From: a virus
Virus record (IMG/VR): IMGVR_UViG_3300024257_000005
Span: 1-64,000 of that record
DNA length: 64,000 nt
Reading direction: 5' to 3' (one strand)
Position 1 is the stretch's first letter. Each line of letters starts with the position of its first letter. Shown piece by piece: positions 52,652-60,865 of the stretch. The translations under genes were made by a program, and so were the position numbers. The notes under the pieces were generated by a model that made no database searches, was not told where the DNA came from, and was given only the letters and a program-made list of their open reading frames with translations.

Positions 52652-53263
52652 ATGGGCAGCCATACAATAGATAAAGTATTCATATCACAAGAGGGAGGTG
52701 GAACAACCCAACAACCCAGAATGATGGGTGGGCTGATAACTCCTCTTGCATCGGAATCTATAATGCTTCCTACAAAATTGACACCACATGGCGCACAAGT
52801 TGTTGCTTCAACATCTGAAGCTAATATTGAAGATGGAACAAGGTTTATTACAACAACAGTATTAAAAGCACTACCATCAGAATCAATCAATATGTTATAC
52901 GCAGTTCCATCGCCAGATAATTCAACACATATCACAGCAGAAATCTATGTGTCGGTAGGAACAGAGCTTTGGATCTATGAAAGCCCAACTGTTTCAGCAA
53001 CTGGCTCGCTATTAGAAAATGTAAATCTAAATAGAACGTCGGCAATAACAAGCTCAATGAAAATGTCTGCTGGACCAACAGTTTCAAATAGTGGAAGTAT
53101 ATTATCAAATATGTACATTGGTGCAGGTACAAAAAATTCACCAATCCCAGGTAATGAAGTGTTTTCATTTATTTTTGATTCTACAAAAACGTATTTAATG
53201 AAAGTGGTACCTGGAGCAGATAATGCAATTCTATCTCTTGGTAGTGCTTGGTGCGAGGAATAA
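52652..53263 (+). CDS. Decoration-like or head-fibre-like protein, second of the pair
   Basis: ATG 8 bases after the previous stop; TAA stop; 203 residues. N-terminus HTIDKVFISQEGGGTTQQPR and MMGGLITPLASES match the previous gene. The C-terminal 100 residues have LWIYESPTVSATGSLL and NLNRTSAIT, a pattern I know from many phage head-associated proteins. The shared N-terminus may anchor both to the same virion site. Confidence 0.65.
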   Translation: MGSHTIDKVFISQEGGGTTQQPRMMGGLITPLASESIMLPTKLTPHGAQVVASTSEANIEDGTRFITTTVLKALPSESINMLYAVPSPDNSTHITAEIYVSVGTELWIYESPTVSATGSLLENVNLNRTSAITSSMKMSAGPTVSNSGSILSNMYIGAGTKNSPIPGNEVFSFIFDSTKTYLMKVVPGADNAILSLGSAWCEE

Positions 53264-53266
53264 TCT

Positions 53267-53815
53267 ATGTGCGATATAATGATAGTTGATGACGATAAGA
53301 GCATCCACACACTACTAGAATTACAATTGAAAAAGACTAATCTATGTGGTGGAAATTGTGAACTAGCACATGCATATTCTGCAGAAGAAGCAATTGAATT
53401 AGTAGGGAAACTAGATCACAGACCTTTCATATTCTTTGTTGATATAAATTTACCACAGAAATCTGGACCAGAATTTGTGAAATGGTTACATGAAAAAGAA
53501 GTATTTGCATTAATATTTATAGTCACAGGATCAGATGTGACTCCAATTGAATTTGAAAAACTGATCACAGCTGGAGTTGATGGATATTTTAGAAAGCCGA
53601 TTAATCAGAACTTATTAAAAACGATTGTTGGTATGACTTTAACGAAAGCCACTAAATTGGGTAGAAAACATGCTCGAATGTTTCACGAAACCGTAGGGAT
53701 GAAATTTGACAATTCTGTCCTTGACAACATTATTGAAAAATCAAAACATTTGAACATCTTATATGAAGAATTTCATTCAAGTAGACAAGGAGTTAGAGAA
53801 GATGCCACTATCTAA
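53267..53815 (+). CDS. Response regulator receiver-domain protein
   Basis: ATG 3 bases after the previous stop; TAA stop; 182 residues. The receiver domain looks complete: acidic cluster IVDDDKS (Asp8-10), phospho-acceptor Asp59 in FVDINLPQKSG, Thr in IVTGSD, and Lys in YFRKPINQ. The C-terminal 55 residues carry no recognisable DNA-binding domain. It may sense or titrate a host histidine kinase. Overlaps the next gene by 14 bases. Confidence 0.83.
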   Translation: MCDIMIVDDDKSIHTLLELQLKKTNLCGGNCELAHAYSAEEAIELVGKLDHRPFIFFVDINLPQKSGPEFVKWLHEKEVFALIFIVTGSDVTPIEFEKLITAGVDGYFRKPINQNLLKTIVGMTLTKATKLGRKHARMFHETVGMKFDNSVLDNIIEKSKHLNILYEEFHSSRQGVREDATI

Positions 53816-54314
53816 AGAAGCTAGAAAAGAAGTGCAGGACATGATGGCATATGCCCTGTCTGATGCCGGTGAACAAAATAGCAAATTTATAGAAGTTATT
53901 ACAAACTATGCCACAACAAATCAGAATATACTGCATGCCATTGAAGAGAGCAATCGACAAATGGGTGAAATTAGTGGCAATGTAGCAGAAACAGCTAAAG
54001 CATTGAACAATGGATTATCAACTAAGATCGGTAATATTGACGCAAATGTTGCCATACTACATGACGATCACCATGCAGAAACTGGAGCAATTCCCGTATT
54101 AAAAGAAGAAATAAGAGATATGAAAAAGACAATGAAATCAATGTGAATTCCTTTGATTAGTGTTCTAATGACAACTCTTCTATTAGCTGGGTCAATAATT
54201 AGAACAGAAACGCCAGATACAATAGATCACCCAATAACAATTGAGCAGGTTGAAGATGCATATGAAAAAGGTGTGATAGATGGTCACAATTTGGAGATAT
54301 TAAATGATGAGTAA
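53802..54314 (+). CDS. Coiled-coil membrane protein with one recoded TGA
   Basis: ATG at 53802 with AAGGAG 9 bases upstream; TAA stop; 170 residues with TGA at 54144 read as Trp. Residues 1-112 are helical/coiled coil (Glu, Asn, Lys). Right after the TGA comes IPLISVLMTTLLLAGSII, a single transmembrane segment, then a short acidic tail. If TGA is a stop, the product is a soluble protein without its anchor, so read-through decides the location. Overlaps both neighbours. Confidence 0.65.
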
Positions 54315-54597
54315 AATATTTATAATGTTCGGTGGAAGAAAATTCCTATCTGTTATCCTTGCATCATTCTTGACATTCATGTCGGTCATATGGACATTTG
54401 GTCTAACCGAGACTGTTCCTACATATGCTCCATCTGCTAAAGATGCTAGCATTGAATATGTCATTACAGGCTACGAATTACAAGAGCCAATTCAGGCATA
54501 CTCATTCATTGGTATAATCGTACCTTCATACTTCTTGCTGATCACAGCTTATGCTGGTATCAATGCATATTCAAAAAAGAAAGACATACCTGACTAA
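54304..54597 (+). CDS. Holin-like small membrane protein
   Basis: ATG at 54304 (ATGATG) overlapping the previous gene by 11 bases; TAA stop; 97 residues. Two hydrophobic segments (FLSVILASFLTFMSVIWTFG and FIGIIVPSYFLLITAYAGI) joined by an acidic loop, and the start FGGRKFLSV, which occurs in many phage holins. C-terminus SKKKD. A holin role is inferred from topology and the motif; no endolysin is seen nearby. Confidence 0.5.
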   Translation: MMSKIFIMFGGRKFLSVILASFLTFMSVIWTFGLTETVPTYAPSAKDASIEYVITGYELQEPIQAYSFIGIIVPSYFLLITAYAGINAYSKKKDIPD

Positions 54598-54618
54598 ATA
54601 AAAATTAATTCACCAGTC

Positions 54619-54658
54619 ATCCCTTTATATTTAACAATGAACTTAAACATAAAGGGAT
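54619..54658 (+). promoter_or_regulatory. Hairpin sequestering a ribosome-binding site
   Basis: ATCCCTTTAT (54619-54628) pairs perfectly with ATAAAGGGAT (54649-54658), 10 bp, 20-base loop. The right arm contains the AAGGGAT ribosome site for the ATG at 54664, so folding would block initiation. Confidence 0.6.
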
Positions 54659-54663
54659 AACCG

Positions 54664-55002
54664 ATGGACATGCTAGACAAAACAATTGTTTTAGAAACAT
54701 CCAATTCAAAAAACTCAACAAAAACACATGAGCAACTATTCAAACTAGAACGAAGGTTCATACGTATGATATGTGAAGAGCTTGGGATCAATAAGAAACA
54801 ATTCCGAAAAATGTATAAATCTAAGAAACCACAAGACCAGGGTTTTGCTAATGAGATTAATAAGCAATTCAAGAATCTCAAAGAATCATACATGGCAGAA
54901 GCTCCAAAAGAAATTTCAGCACCAACTCCAGAACCTGAACGTATGACAATTGGCGAAGTAACTACTCAAGGTGGCGACGCTGATGGTATTGGCATAAATT
55001 AG
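54664..55002 (+). CDS. Hypothetical protein
   Basis: ATG at 54664; TAG stop; 112 residues. Helical, basic middle (KKQFRKMYKSKKPQDQ) and a Pro/Glu-rich linker before the C-terminus. No family recognised. Translation is probably controlled by the hairpin directly upstream. Confidence 0.62.
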   Translation: MDMLDKTIVLETSNSKNSTKTHEQLFKLERRFIRMICEELGINKKQFRKMYKSKKPQDQGFANEINKQFKNLKESYMAEAPKEISAPTPEPERMTIGEVTTQGGDADGIGIN

Positions 55003-55005
55003 GCC

Positions 55006-55034
55006 TTTACTTTATACGCTCCAAGGGTTATATT
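55006..55034 (+). promoter_or_regulatory. sigma70-like promoter
   Basis: TTTACT (55006-55011), 17 bases, TATATT (55029-55034) within GGGTTATATTG, 26 bases before the ATG at 55061. Same architecture as the dnaE and ligA promoters. Confidence 0.65.
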
Positions 55035-55060
55035 GAAAGGTCAACAAATAAGGAGTAGAC

Positions 55061-55564
55061 ATGCCCAAACGAAAAATCAAAAAACCAGCAAAAATTCACC
55101 AACGCAAGGTCTATAAGGCCAGCGGTCCAACACACTTTGGAGCCTTTAGTGATCAAGGCGTCTCTCAGGAGGTGCTATGCTCTAAGTGTAATCGAGAATA
55201 TCTGAAAATAGATGTTGGAGCAACTGGAGGAATTTGCTGGAAGTGTACACAGGTTTTATGTGGACCACCGGCTGGAATGAAAACTGGAGATTCAAAACCT
55301 ACGGTACAGAGGGTTCAGGGATGGCGTTGGATGAAAGAGTGGGTTGATCCGGATGGTACGGTTTGGCACAAAGGTGTTGAACAACCCAAGCTCAAGGGAA
55401 AAAGAGAACCAACAGATCCAGAACCAATTCGACAGGCAAGGATTGAAAAGAAAAAGATTGCAGCACAAAAGAAAGAAATAAAACTTCTCAAACATGCACA
55501 AAAGCAAAAAGAGGCACGAATTGCTGAGGCAAAGAAAAGAGAAGAATTAAAAAATAAAGGATAA
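55061..55564 (+). CDS. Zinc-ribbon protein with charged C-terminal helix
   Basis: ATG after AAGGAGTAGAC; TAA stop; 167 residues. CSKCNREYL and CWKCTQVLC form a probable four-Cys zinc site near residues 43-68. The C-terminal 50 residues are Lys/Glu-rich and helical. Basic overall; may bind nucleic acid. Unknown role. Confidence 0.65.
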   Translation: MPKRKIKKPAKIHQRKVYKASGPTHFGAFSDQGVSQEVLCSKCNREYLKIDVGATGGICWKCTQVLCGPPAGMKTGDSKPTVQRVQGWRWMKEWVDPDGTVWHKGVEQPKLKGKREPTDPEPIRQARIEKKKIAAQKKEIKLLKHAQKQKEARIAEAKKREELKNKG

Positions 55565-55569
55565 AGATT

Positions 55570-55941
55570 ATGGGAACCGAAAAATCAGATAAAAAGCAGT
55601 GAAGCGATCTTGAAATTGTAGAAATGCTCGAAGAAAAATTCCCAGGAATGACTGGCGAATTTAAAGATATTCTTAAAGAGCAGTATCTTACATTTTGTCT
55701 AAAGCAATGGGATTACGGTCCCTCAAATATTGCTGTCGGAACCAACCTTGAAACACCTGAAGAGGTGAAGATGTCATGGATGGGATTGTGGTTCAGGATT
55801 AATGATAAGGTTCAGCGGCTCAAGAATATTCTATTCAACGATAAGACGGCAGCAAATGAACCAATGATTGATGCATTTATGGATATGTCAGTCTATGGAA
55901 TAATAGCACAAATTGTCGATAGGGGCAAGTGGGGTAAATAG
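55570..55941 (+). CDS. DUF1599-like nucleotide-metabolism protein with one recoded TGA
   Basis: ATG at 55570; TAG stop; 123 residues with TGA at 55600 read as Trp (DKKQWSDLEI). The signature QWDYGPSNIAVGT, then GLWFRINDKVQRLKN and a late acidic helix ending in YGIIAQI, resembles the nucleotide-modification-associated (DUF1599) family, thought to act on nucleotides. It sits next to the IMP dehydrogenase-like gene. The family call is from memory of the motif. Confidence 0.65.
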
Positions 55942-57036
55942 ATGAGATATGTTCTTAAGAAAACCTACACATTTGATGACGTATCAATTCAGCCAGAATT
56001 TTCTACTATTTCATCTAGATCAAATTGCAATGTAGAGACAAAGCTATCTCGTAATTTTAAAATGAGAATTCCAATCATTGCAACCCCGATGGACACTATC
56101 ACTGAAACTGAAATGGGTGTTCAGATGGACTATCTTGGAGGGTTGGGAATAATTCATCGGTTTATGTCTATTGAAGAGCAATGCAAGATGGTGACATGGA
56201 TTAATCACGATGGGCACGTTGGAATAGGAAATACTTTTCAGAAACCATATCTTCCTGAGAATGTATTGCCAAAAGTTATTGGAGCTGCAATTGGTGTAAA
56301 CAATATCGAAAGAGCCAGAGCATTACTCAAAGCAGGAGCTAATCTTTTAATGATTGATGTAGCCCATGCAGATCATCAGCTTGTTCTTGATATGATTGAA
56401 CTATTGGTTAAGCTAAAAGATGAATATGATTTTGACATCTTGGCAGGAACAATTGCTACATCCGGAGCAGCTAAAAGACTTATTAAAGCAGGTGTAGATG
56501 GATTGGTTGTTGGAGTAGGTGGTGGCTCATTATGTGAAACACGAATTAGAGCAGGTGTAGGAATACCAATGATCACATCAATTTCAGATGTGGCAGACGC
56601 TATCGAATTTATGGATCCAGAAGTTTCACTAATTGCAACAGGAGGCATGAGAACTCCAGGTGACGTTGCAAAAGCTATAGCAGCTGGAGCAGACTGTGTT
56701 ATGTTAGGATCAATGCTAGCAGGCACAAGAGAGACTCCGGGAGCTATTCATAAAAGTGGTACCTATGGGAAGGACGTTCTTTTCAAATCCTATAGAGGAT
56801 CGGCTTCACCTGATTCAAAAAGAGATCGTGGTGAGACAAAGAATGTAGAAGGAAATTCTACTACTATTCCATATAGAGGAAGCGTGGTTAGAATAGTAAA
56901 CGAAATTATAGAAGGACTACAATCGTCTATGAGCTATGTTGGTACTGACAGCATGGGAGACTTTAAAGCACAGGCAATATTAGTTGAAATATCACAATCA
57001 GGAGTGATGGAGGCAAAACCACACTTACTGCATTAA
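55942..57036 (+). CDS. IMP dehydrogenase / GMP reductase family enzyme
   Basis: ATG directly after the previous stop; TAA stop; 364 residues. TIM-barrel enzyme: FDDVSIQPEFSTI, PIIATPMDTIT, the active-site loop VGGGSLCETRIRAGVG with Cys198, SLIATGGMRTPGD, and SYRGSAS with Arg-Tyr. CBS domains are absent (short form). GLQSSMSYVG near the end favours IMP dehydrogenase over GMP reductase, but both remain possible. It would adjust guanine nucleotide supply. Confidence 0.87.
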   Translation: MRYVLKKTYTFDDVSIQPEFSTISSRSNCNVETKLSRNFKMRIPIIATPMDTITETEMGVQMDYLGGLGIIHRFMSIEEQCKMVTWINHDGHVGIGNTFQKPYLPENVLPKVIGAAIGVNNIERARALLKAGANLLMIDVAHADHQLVLDMIELLVKLKDEYDFDILAGTIATSGAAKRLIKAGVDGLVVGVGGGSLCETRIRAGVGIPMITSISDVADAIEFMDPEVSLIATGGMRTPGDVAKAIAAGADCVMLGSMLAGTRETPGAIHKSGTYGKDVLFKSYRGSASPDSKRDRGETKNVEGNSTTIPYRGSVVRIVNEIIEGLQSSMSYVGTDSMGDFKAQAILVEISQSGVMEAKPHLLH

Positions 57037-57045
57037 GAGGTTATC

Positions 57046-57579
57046 ATGTTAGATAAAAAATTCTGGTTAGATCTAGAATGGAGATTTGACTACAAGACAC
57101 CAATACCAGATCTAATGGCACAAATTCAAAAAGACGTCGATGAATCAATCGAAAATGGCTACGACGATATCCAATTTTGGCTAGGTTCTGATTCTCAAGT
57201 GTACCCAAAGAAGGGTAAAATCAAGTACGTAGTTGCTATTGTAATGTATAGAGTTTCTCAAGGTGCTAGAATTTACTTTGCAAATAAAGAAACTGACATT
57301 CCAAGGGGTTTGAAAAAACAACCACTTGCTCGTGTTAGACTTTGGAATGAAGTTTACTGGAGCGTGATGGTTTCAGATGTATTCGAACCTAAGTTAATGG
57401 AATTGGGATATCTTGTTGATGAAGTACATGCTGATGTCAATGAAGATAAAAGATTCTTATCGAATGAAGTAATGGCAGCTGTTTTAGGGTACATTACATC
57501 TAAGGGCTATGTAGGAAAAGCAAAGCCAGATGCATATAGTGCTTCAAAAGCTGCTGATAGAAGACTGAAGAAGAGATAA
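57046..57579 (+). CDS. RNase H-like protein (DUF458/YkuK-like)
   Basis: ATG after AAGAGGTTATC; TAA stop; 177 residues. QFWLGSDSQVYPKKG, VHADVNEDKRF, and a C-terminal lysine-rich end are the pattern of the YkuK/DUF458 family, predicted to have an RNase H fold with Asp metal ligands. Likely nuclease or nucleic-acid binding. Substrate unknown. Confidence 0.72.
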   Translation: MLDKKFWLDLEWRFDYKTPIPDLMAQIQKDVDESIENGYDDIQFWLGSDSQVYPKKGKIKYVVAIVMYRVSQGARIYFANKETDIPRGLKKQPLARVRLWNEVYWSVMVSDVFEPKLMELGYLVDEVHADVNEDKRFLSNEVMAAVLGYITSKGYVGKAKPDAYSASKAADRRLKKR

Positions 57580-57634
57580 TAAAAATAAATTTCTAAGATT
57601 TTAATGAATATTTAAATTAAACAAGGAGAATAAG

Positions 57635-57859
57635 ATGCAAGAAGTTATGGTAGTGTTTTTAGTAGAAAACGAAGACAATCAGGGCAATATCAAGATCAAG
57701 AAAACACGTGAAAATGTTCTGGTTCCAAAAGCTCTTTCACCTGAGTATGCAATCAAACGAGTTGCAGAATGGCTAAAAGATTCACCAACAAAATGGGAAA
57801 TCAAGCAGGTCAAAGAGTCAAATCTAAAAGTTGTATTAACTGAGGATGGCGAGCTGTAA
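57635..57859 (+). CDS. Small hypothetical protein
   Basis: ATG after AAGGAGAATAAG; TAA stop; 74 residues: a strand-forming first half and a helix (PEYAIKRVAEWLKD). The 55-base gap before it is A/T-rich with no exact copy of the promoter-like 9-mer. Unknown function. Confidence 0.62.
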   Translation: MQEVMVVFLVENEDNQGNIKIKKTRENVLVPKALSPEYAIKRVAEWLKDSPTKWEIKQVKESNLKVVLTEDGEL

Positions 57860-57860
57860 A

Positions 57861-58082
57861 ATGTCATTAATAGTAAAATATGACGACGATACATATTGCG
57901 AACATTGTGGCGAGAACCATGAATATTTTGGCATCTCAGTTTTACACGAGGGAACGTTCTGGTGTGTTACTTGTGCAGAAGGTGTTGTTCCCCTTTCCAA
58001 AGTTCAGGTAAAAGAATTTGAATTAAAAGAATTGAAAGAGAGAAAGAAATGGTTGGAGAAGGAACTGAAAAAGTTAGGATAG
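57861..58082 (+). CDS. Small zinc-binding protein
   Basis: ATG 1 base after the previous stop; TAG stop; 73 residues. YCEHCGENHE and FWCVTCAEG give two C-x-x-C pairs, a likely zinc knuckle, followed by a charged helix. Overlaps the next gene by 34 bases. Confidence 0.6.
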   Translation: MSLIVKYDDDTYCEHCGENHEYFGISVLHEGTFWCVTCAEGVVPLSKVQVKEFELKELKERKKWLEKELKKLG

Positions 58083-58300
58083 ATCTCGTCTCTACTCAAG
58101 CAGGCGATTGGGTCGTAGTTTATCTTGACGGGAAAAAGGAAGGATATGAAGGGCATTCAGTACCAACAGATGAATTTATTCGATTGCACGAAGAATATCC
58201 TCATTCAATAATTAATACACATGAATGCAGCGATGCTGCAGAAAAGGAAGCTTATAGCTCTGGCACATTACCAGAGACTCTATCGGAGGCATTGAAATAG
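58049..58300 (+). CDS. Small hypothetical protein
   Basis: ATG at 58049 inside the previous gene; TAG stop; 83 residues, acidic, strand-rich (GDWVVVYLDGKKEG). The long overlap leaves some doubt, but the frame has its own codon pattern after 58082. Confidence 0.52.
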   Translation: MVGEGTEKVRIDLVSTQAGDWVVVYLDGKKEGYEGHSVPTDEFIRLHEEYPHSIINTHECSDAAEKEAYSSGTLPETLSEALK

Positions 58301-58303
58301 AAA

Positions 58304-58969
58304 ATGGATAAAAATTTAAAATACGCTTTTCTCATACCAATTGGGAATAGCATTTCGGGCAAGCTGATACCCCAACTTCTACAACTACACAATCTTGCTA
58401 AAAGAGTGGGTGCTAGGATATATACCATTCCAAACAGGATCCATGTAGATGCCCGAAATGCTCTAGCAACTAAAGGCGGAGGATTTGTTAATCCCACCAA
58501 GCTGATCAAAGATACTGAATGGCTAGTTTGGTTTGATGCCGATCAAGCATATACGATGAGTAATGTGAAACGACTTCTTGAGTATGATGAAGAAGAAAAA
58601 TTTATTAGTGGCTGGTACATCAAAGACGTTGCAGGTCAGAGAAATCCACAAGCGATGGTAGCAAGGTGGGACGAAGAGCATTTTAAGAAACATGGATCGA
58701 TGGAATTTCTAAATGAGAAGGAAATCATGGAATCAAAAGAGCCAATCAGGGTAGACTATGTTGGCTTTGGTTTCTGCAGGATCCATTCATCGGTATTTGA
58801 GAAAATGGAATATCCATATTTTAGACATCATGTTACAAAAATCGGAGACTATCGGGATAATTCAAGTGAAGATGTGTCATTCTGTTTAGATGCATCTGAG
58901 TTAGCCGGTGTAAAACCATTGGTCATTCCTGAATTACGAATTGGACATCTTAAGGAGATTATTATATAA
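58304..58969 (+). CDS. Glycosyltransferase-like protein (GT-A)
   Basis: ATG 3 bases after the previous stop; TAA stop; 221 residues. LIPIGNSISGKLIPQ, WLVWFDADQAYT (D-x-D metal site) and VGFGFCRIHSSVFEKM fit a GT-A domain like those in other phage glycan genes. Stands apart from the main glycan cluster. Confidence 0.7.
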   Translation: MDKNLKYAFLIPIGNSISGKLIPQLLQLHNLAKRVGARIYTIPNRIHVDARNALATKGGGFVNPTKLIKDTEWLVWFDADQAYTMSNVKRLLEYDEEEKFISGWYIKDVAGQRNPQAMVARWDEEHFKKHGSMEFLNEKEIMESKEPIRVDYVGFGFCRIHSSVFEKMEYPYFRHHVTKIGDYRDNSSEDVSFCLDASELAGVKPLVIPELRIGHLKEIII

Positions 58970-59310
58970 TGACAAACGAAATATCAGTTAGAGATAGTGA
59001 AAAATTATTAAAGCGCTTTGAAGTTCCTCATGAAATATACCTTTACATTAAACAGCTTGAAGGGTATATTAAGCGACCAACACAATCGAAGCTGCTTGAA
59101 AATTATCCAGAAAGATTTAAGATTGTCAACAGAGAGGGAGATGAAATGAAAATTAAAAATTGGGCACCAGACGGAAGTGGATATTCTATCTCAACAGAGA
59201 ACGTTTTGACATGTTCACGAAAACTGCTTGACGAATTATATCATTCAGATCAAATCACCGAACAGCGATATCAAGAAATTTTAATAGAAAGAAAAGCTAA
59301 GGAGGCCTAA
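58969..59310 (+). CDS. Hypothetical protein
   Basis: ATG overlaps the previous stop by 1 base; TAA stop; 113 residues. Helical N-terminus; no motif recognised. Confidence 0.62.
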   Translation: MTNEISVRDSEKLLKRFEVPHEIYLYIKQLEGYIKRPTQSKLLENYPERFKIVNREGDEMKIKNWAPDGSGYSISTENVLTCSRKLLDELYHSDQITEQRYQEILIERKAKEA

Positions 59311-59311
59311 C

Positions 59312-60127
59312 ATGGCTGGAGAATCAACACAATTTGCATGGGGAACGAATTCTCATGATACATCATTTACTTCCTTTGGAACTGGAGGTGTTTTTATTGA
59401 TAGTACAACAGCAGCAGGATGGGCTGATGGAGTTACAATAAATGGATCTATCTCAGCTGGCAATACAACAATGGATGTTGTGAAGAAAAAAGGAACACCT
59501 ATTCGATTTGCTTTTGGACTGGTCAAAAAGAATCTAACATTTCTTGAACATCGAAGAATTAAAGCAAGGCTCAAGAGAGCTGAAGCAATGGTAAATAAGG
59601 CTGCAGAGACAGGTCAGGTAGCATTATCAGAACAAGCATTCACAGCATGGGAAGTACTATTAAAGGAAACTCAAATCTATGGTGCTAACTTCAAATATTT
59701 CATTGACGAACCATTACTGGACAAATTCATTGCATCTACTGATCCTAATAAGAATCGAAGGAATGCTGAAATTCATGTGACACCGGTCGCAGAGTTCACA
59801 CGTCTTATTCCTGCAGGACCACAGAAGAAATTGGATAAAGCTCGTAAACTAGAATTATTCGACGAAATAGTTGTAGTTCATCATGACCCAGAATTAAACA
59901 GTGTATCTGAAAAGGAAAAGAAAAAGATCAAACGTGAAAAAGATCCAATTCTTTTTGGCAAGATTAATAACTGCAATAGACTATATTTCATAGATGATTG
60001 GGAAGATGAATATTGTGATCTAACATTTGATGACATTGTTGATCGTCTTGATTTAGAAGAAGAAGGTATCGTATTAACTAAAGACCCAAAATTCAATCTA
60101 CCTGGGATTCTTAAGGAGGATGATTAA
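59312..60127 (+). CDS. Hypothetical protein with low-complexity N-terminus
   Basis: ATG after AAGGAGGCCTAAC; TAA stop; 271 residues. The first 50 residues are Ser/Thr/Gly-rich; residues 70-110 form a basic helix (RRIKARLKRAEAMVNKAAE); then mixed alpha/beta with KEKKKIKREKD. Possible virion or nucleic-acid-associated protein. Family unknown. Confidence 0.65.
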   Translation: MAGESTQFAWGTNSHDTSFTSFGTGGVFIDSTTAAGWADGVTINGSISAGNTTMDVVKKKGTPIRFAFGLVKKNLTFLEHRRIKARLKRAEAMVNKAAETGQVALSEQAFTAWEVLLKETQIYGANFKYFIDEPLLDKFIASTDPNKNRRNAEIHVTPVAEFTRLIPAGPQKKLDKARKLELFDEIVVVHHDPELNSVSEKEKKKIKREKDPILFGKINNCNRLYFIDDWEDEYCDLTFDDIVDRLDLEEEGIVLTKDPKFNLPGILKEDD

Positions 60128-60546
60128 TGTTTACGCTATTGAATTTGTCTGTCGTATTTGGAGTTCTATTTCTTGGAGCAGTATTTCTTTTGCTCCATGG
60201 ATTATTCGAGCGAACTGCAGGTTTGGAACGTCGTGTTGAAGTATATGAATACAATGTGAGTGCAGAAAAGACGCTTCTCGGGTGGGTTCCATTTGGGTAT
60301 CAAACATATAATTATGGTAGTGCCGTGCCAAATAATATACGCTATAATTGGCAAGAGTTTAGAAGAGCTGATATTCAAGATGAAACACCTGAGCGGATAA
60401 AAATCAAACACCATTGGTACTCAAAATCAGAAGTGGTCTATGTTGATAGAAGCGATCCATATGAGCATAAGAAAGTAGAAATTGAAAACTATCTTCATTT
60501 CAAAAATAATCAAGGCACTATTGTATTGGAGCTTGAAAGGAAATAA
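60127..60546 (+). CDS. Membrane-anchored hypothetical protein
   Basis: ATG overlaps the previous stop by 1 base; TAA stop; 139 residues. One N-terminal transmembrane segment (LSVVFGVLFLGAVFLLLHGL), then a soluble basic domain. No lipobox. Unknown function. Confidence 0.65.
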   Translation: MFTLLNLSVVFGVLFLGAVFLLLHGLFERTAGLERRVEVYEYNVSAEKTLLGWVPFGYQTYNYGSAVPNNIRYNWQEFRRADIQDETPERIKIKHHWYSKSEVVYVDRSDPYEHKKVEIENYLHFKNNQGTIVLELERK

Positions 60547-60547
60547 T

Positions 60548-60865
60548 ATGAGCGAACAACATGCAATATCAGGTAGCATAACATTTAGCGATGATCAAGT
60601 CAAGCGAATGAAAGAAGCTAAAGAGCAGGTTCGCCAAAACCAACAGGGTTCAGCAAGATTTTCATTCGATGGTTCTAAACGCTTTGTAAATGATATGCTG
60701 TACCATGTGCACCTCTGGGATCATATTGAAATTAAGATAGAAAGTAGATCAGATTCTTGGAGACGTTCAAGTATAATTGGAACTGTCACAGGAAGACAGA
60801 GTGTTGTTGATGAGTTCGTTGAGCGATTTGATAATGCAGTAGGGAATTTAAATAATGGACTATAG
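60548..60865 (+). CDS. Hypothetical protein
   Basis: ATG at 60548 after AAGGAAATAAT; an in-frame ATG at 60482 is inside the previous gene and less likely. TAG stop; 105 residues, helical N-terminus and strand-rich C-terminus. Unknown. Confidence 0.6.
   Translation: MSEQHAISGSITFSDDQVKRMKEAKEQVRQNQQGSARFSFDGSKRFVNDMLYHVHLWDHIEIKIESRSDSWRRSSIIGTVTGRQSVVDEFVERFDNAVGNLNNGL

Noticed and set aside
55942-57036. 2-aminoadenine (Z) genome pathway suggested by a purine enzyme
   Set aside because: No PurZ-type synthetase, no dATP triphosphohydrolase and no DpoZ-type polymerase were recognised in the window, so the claim is not supported.
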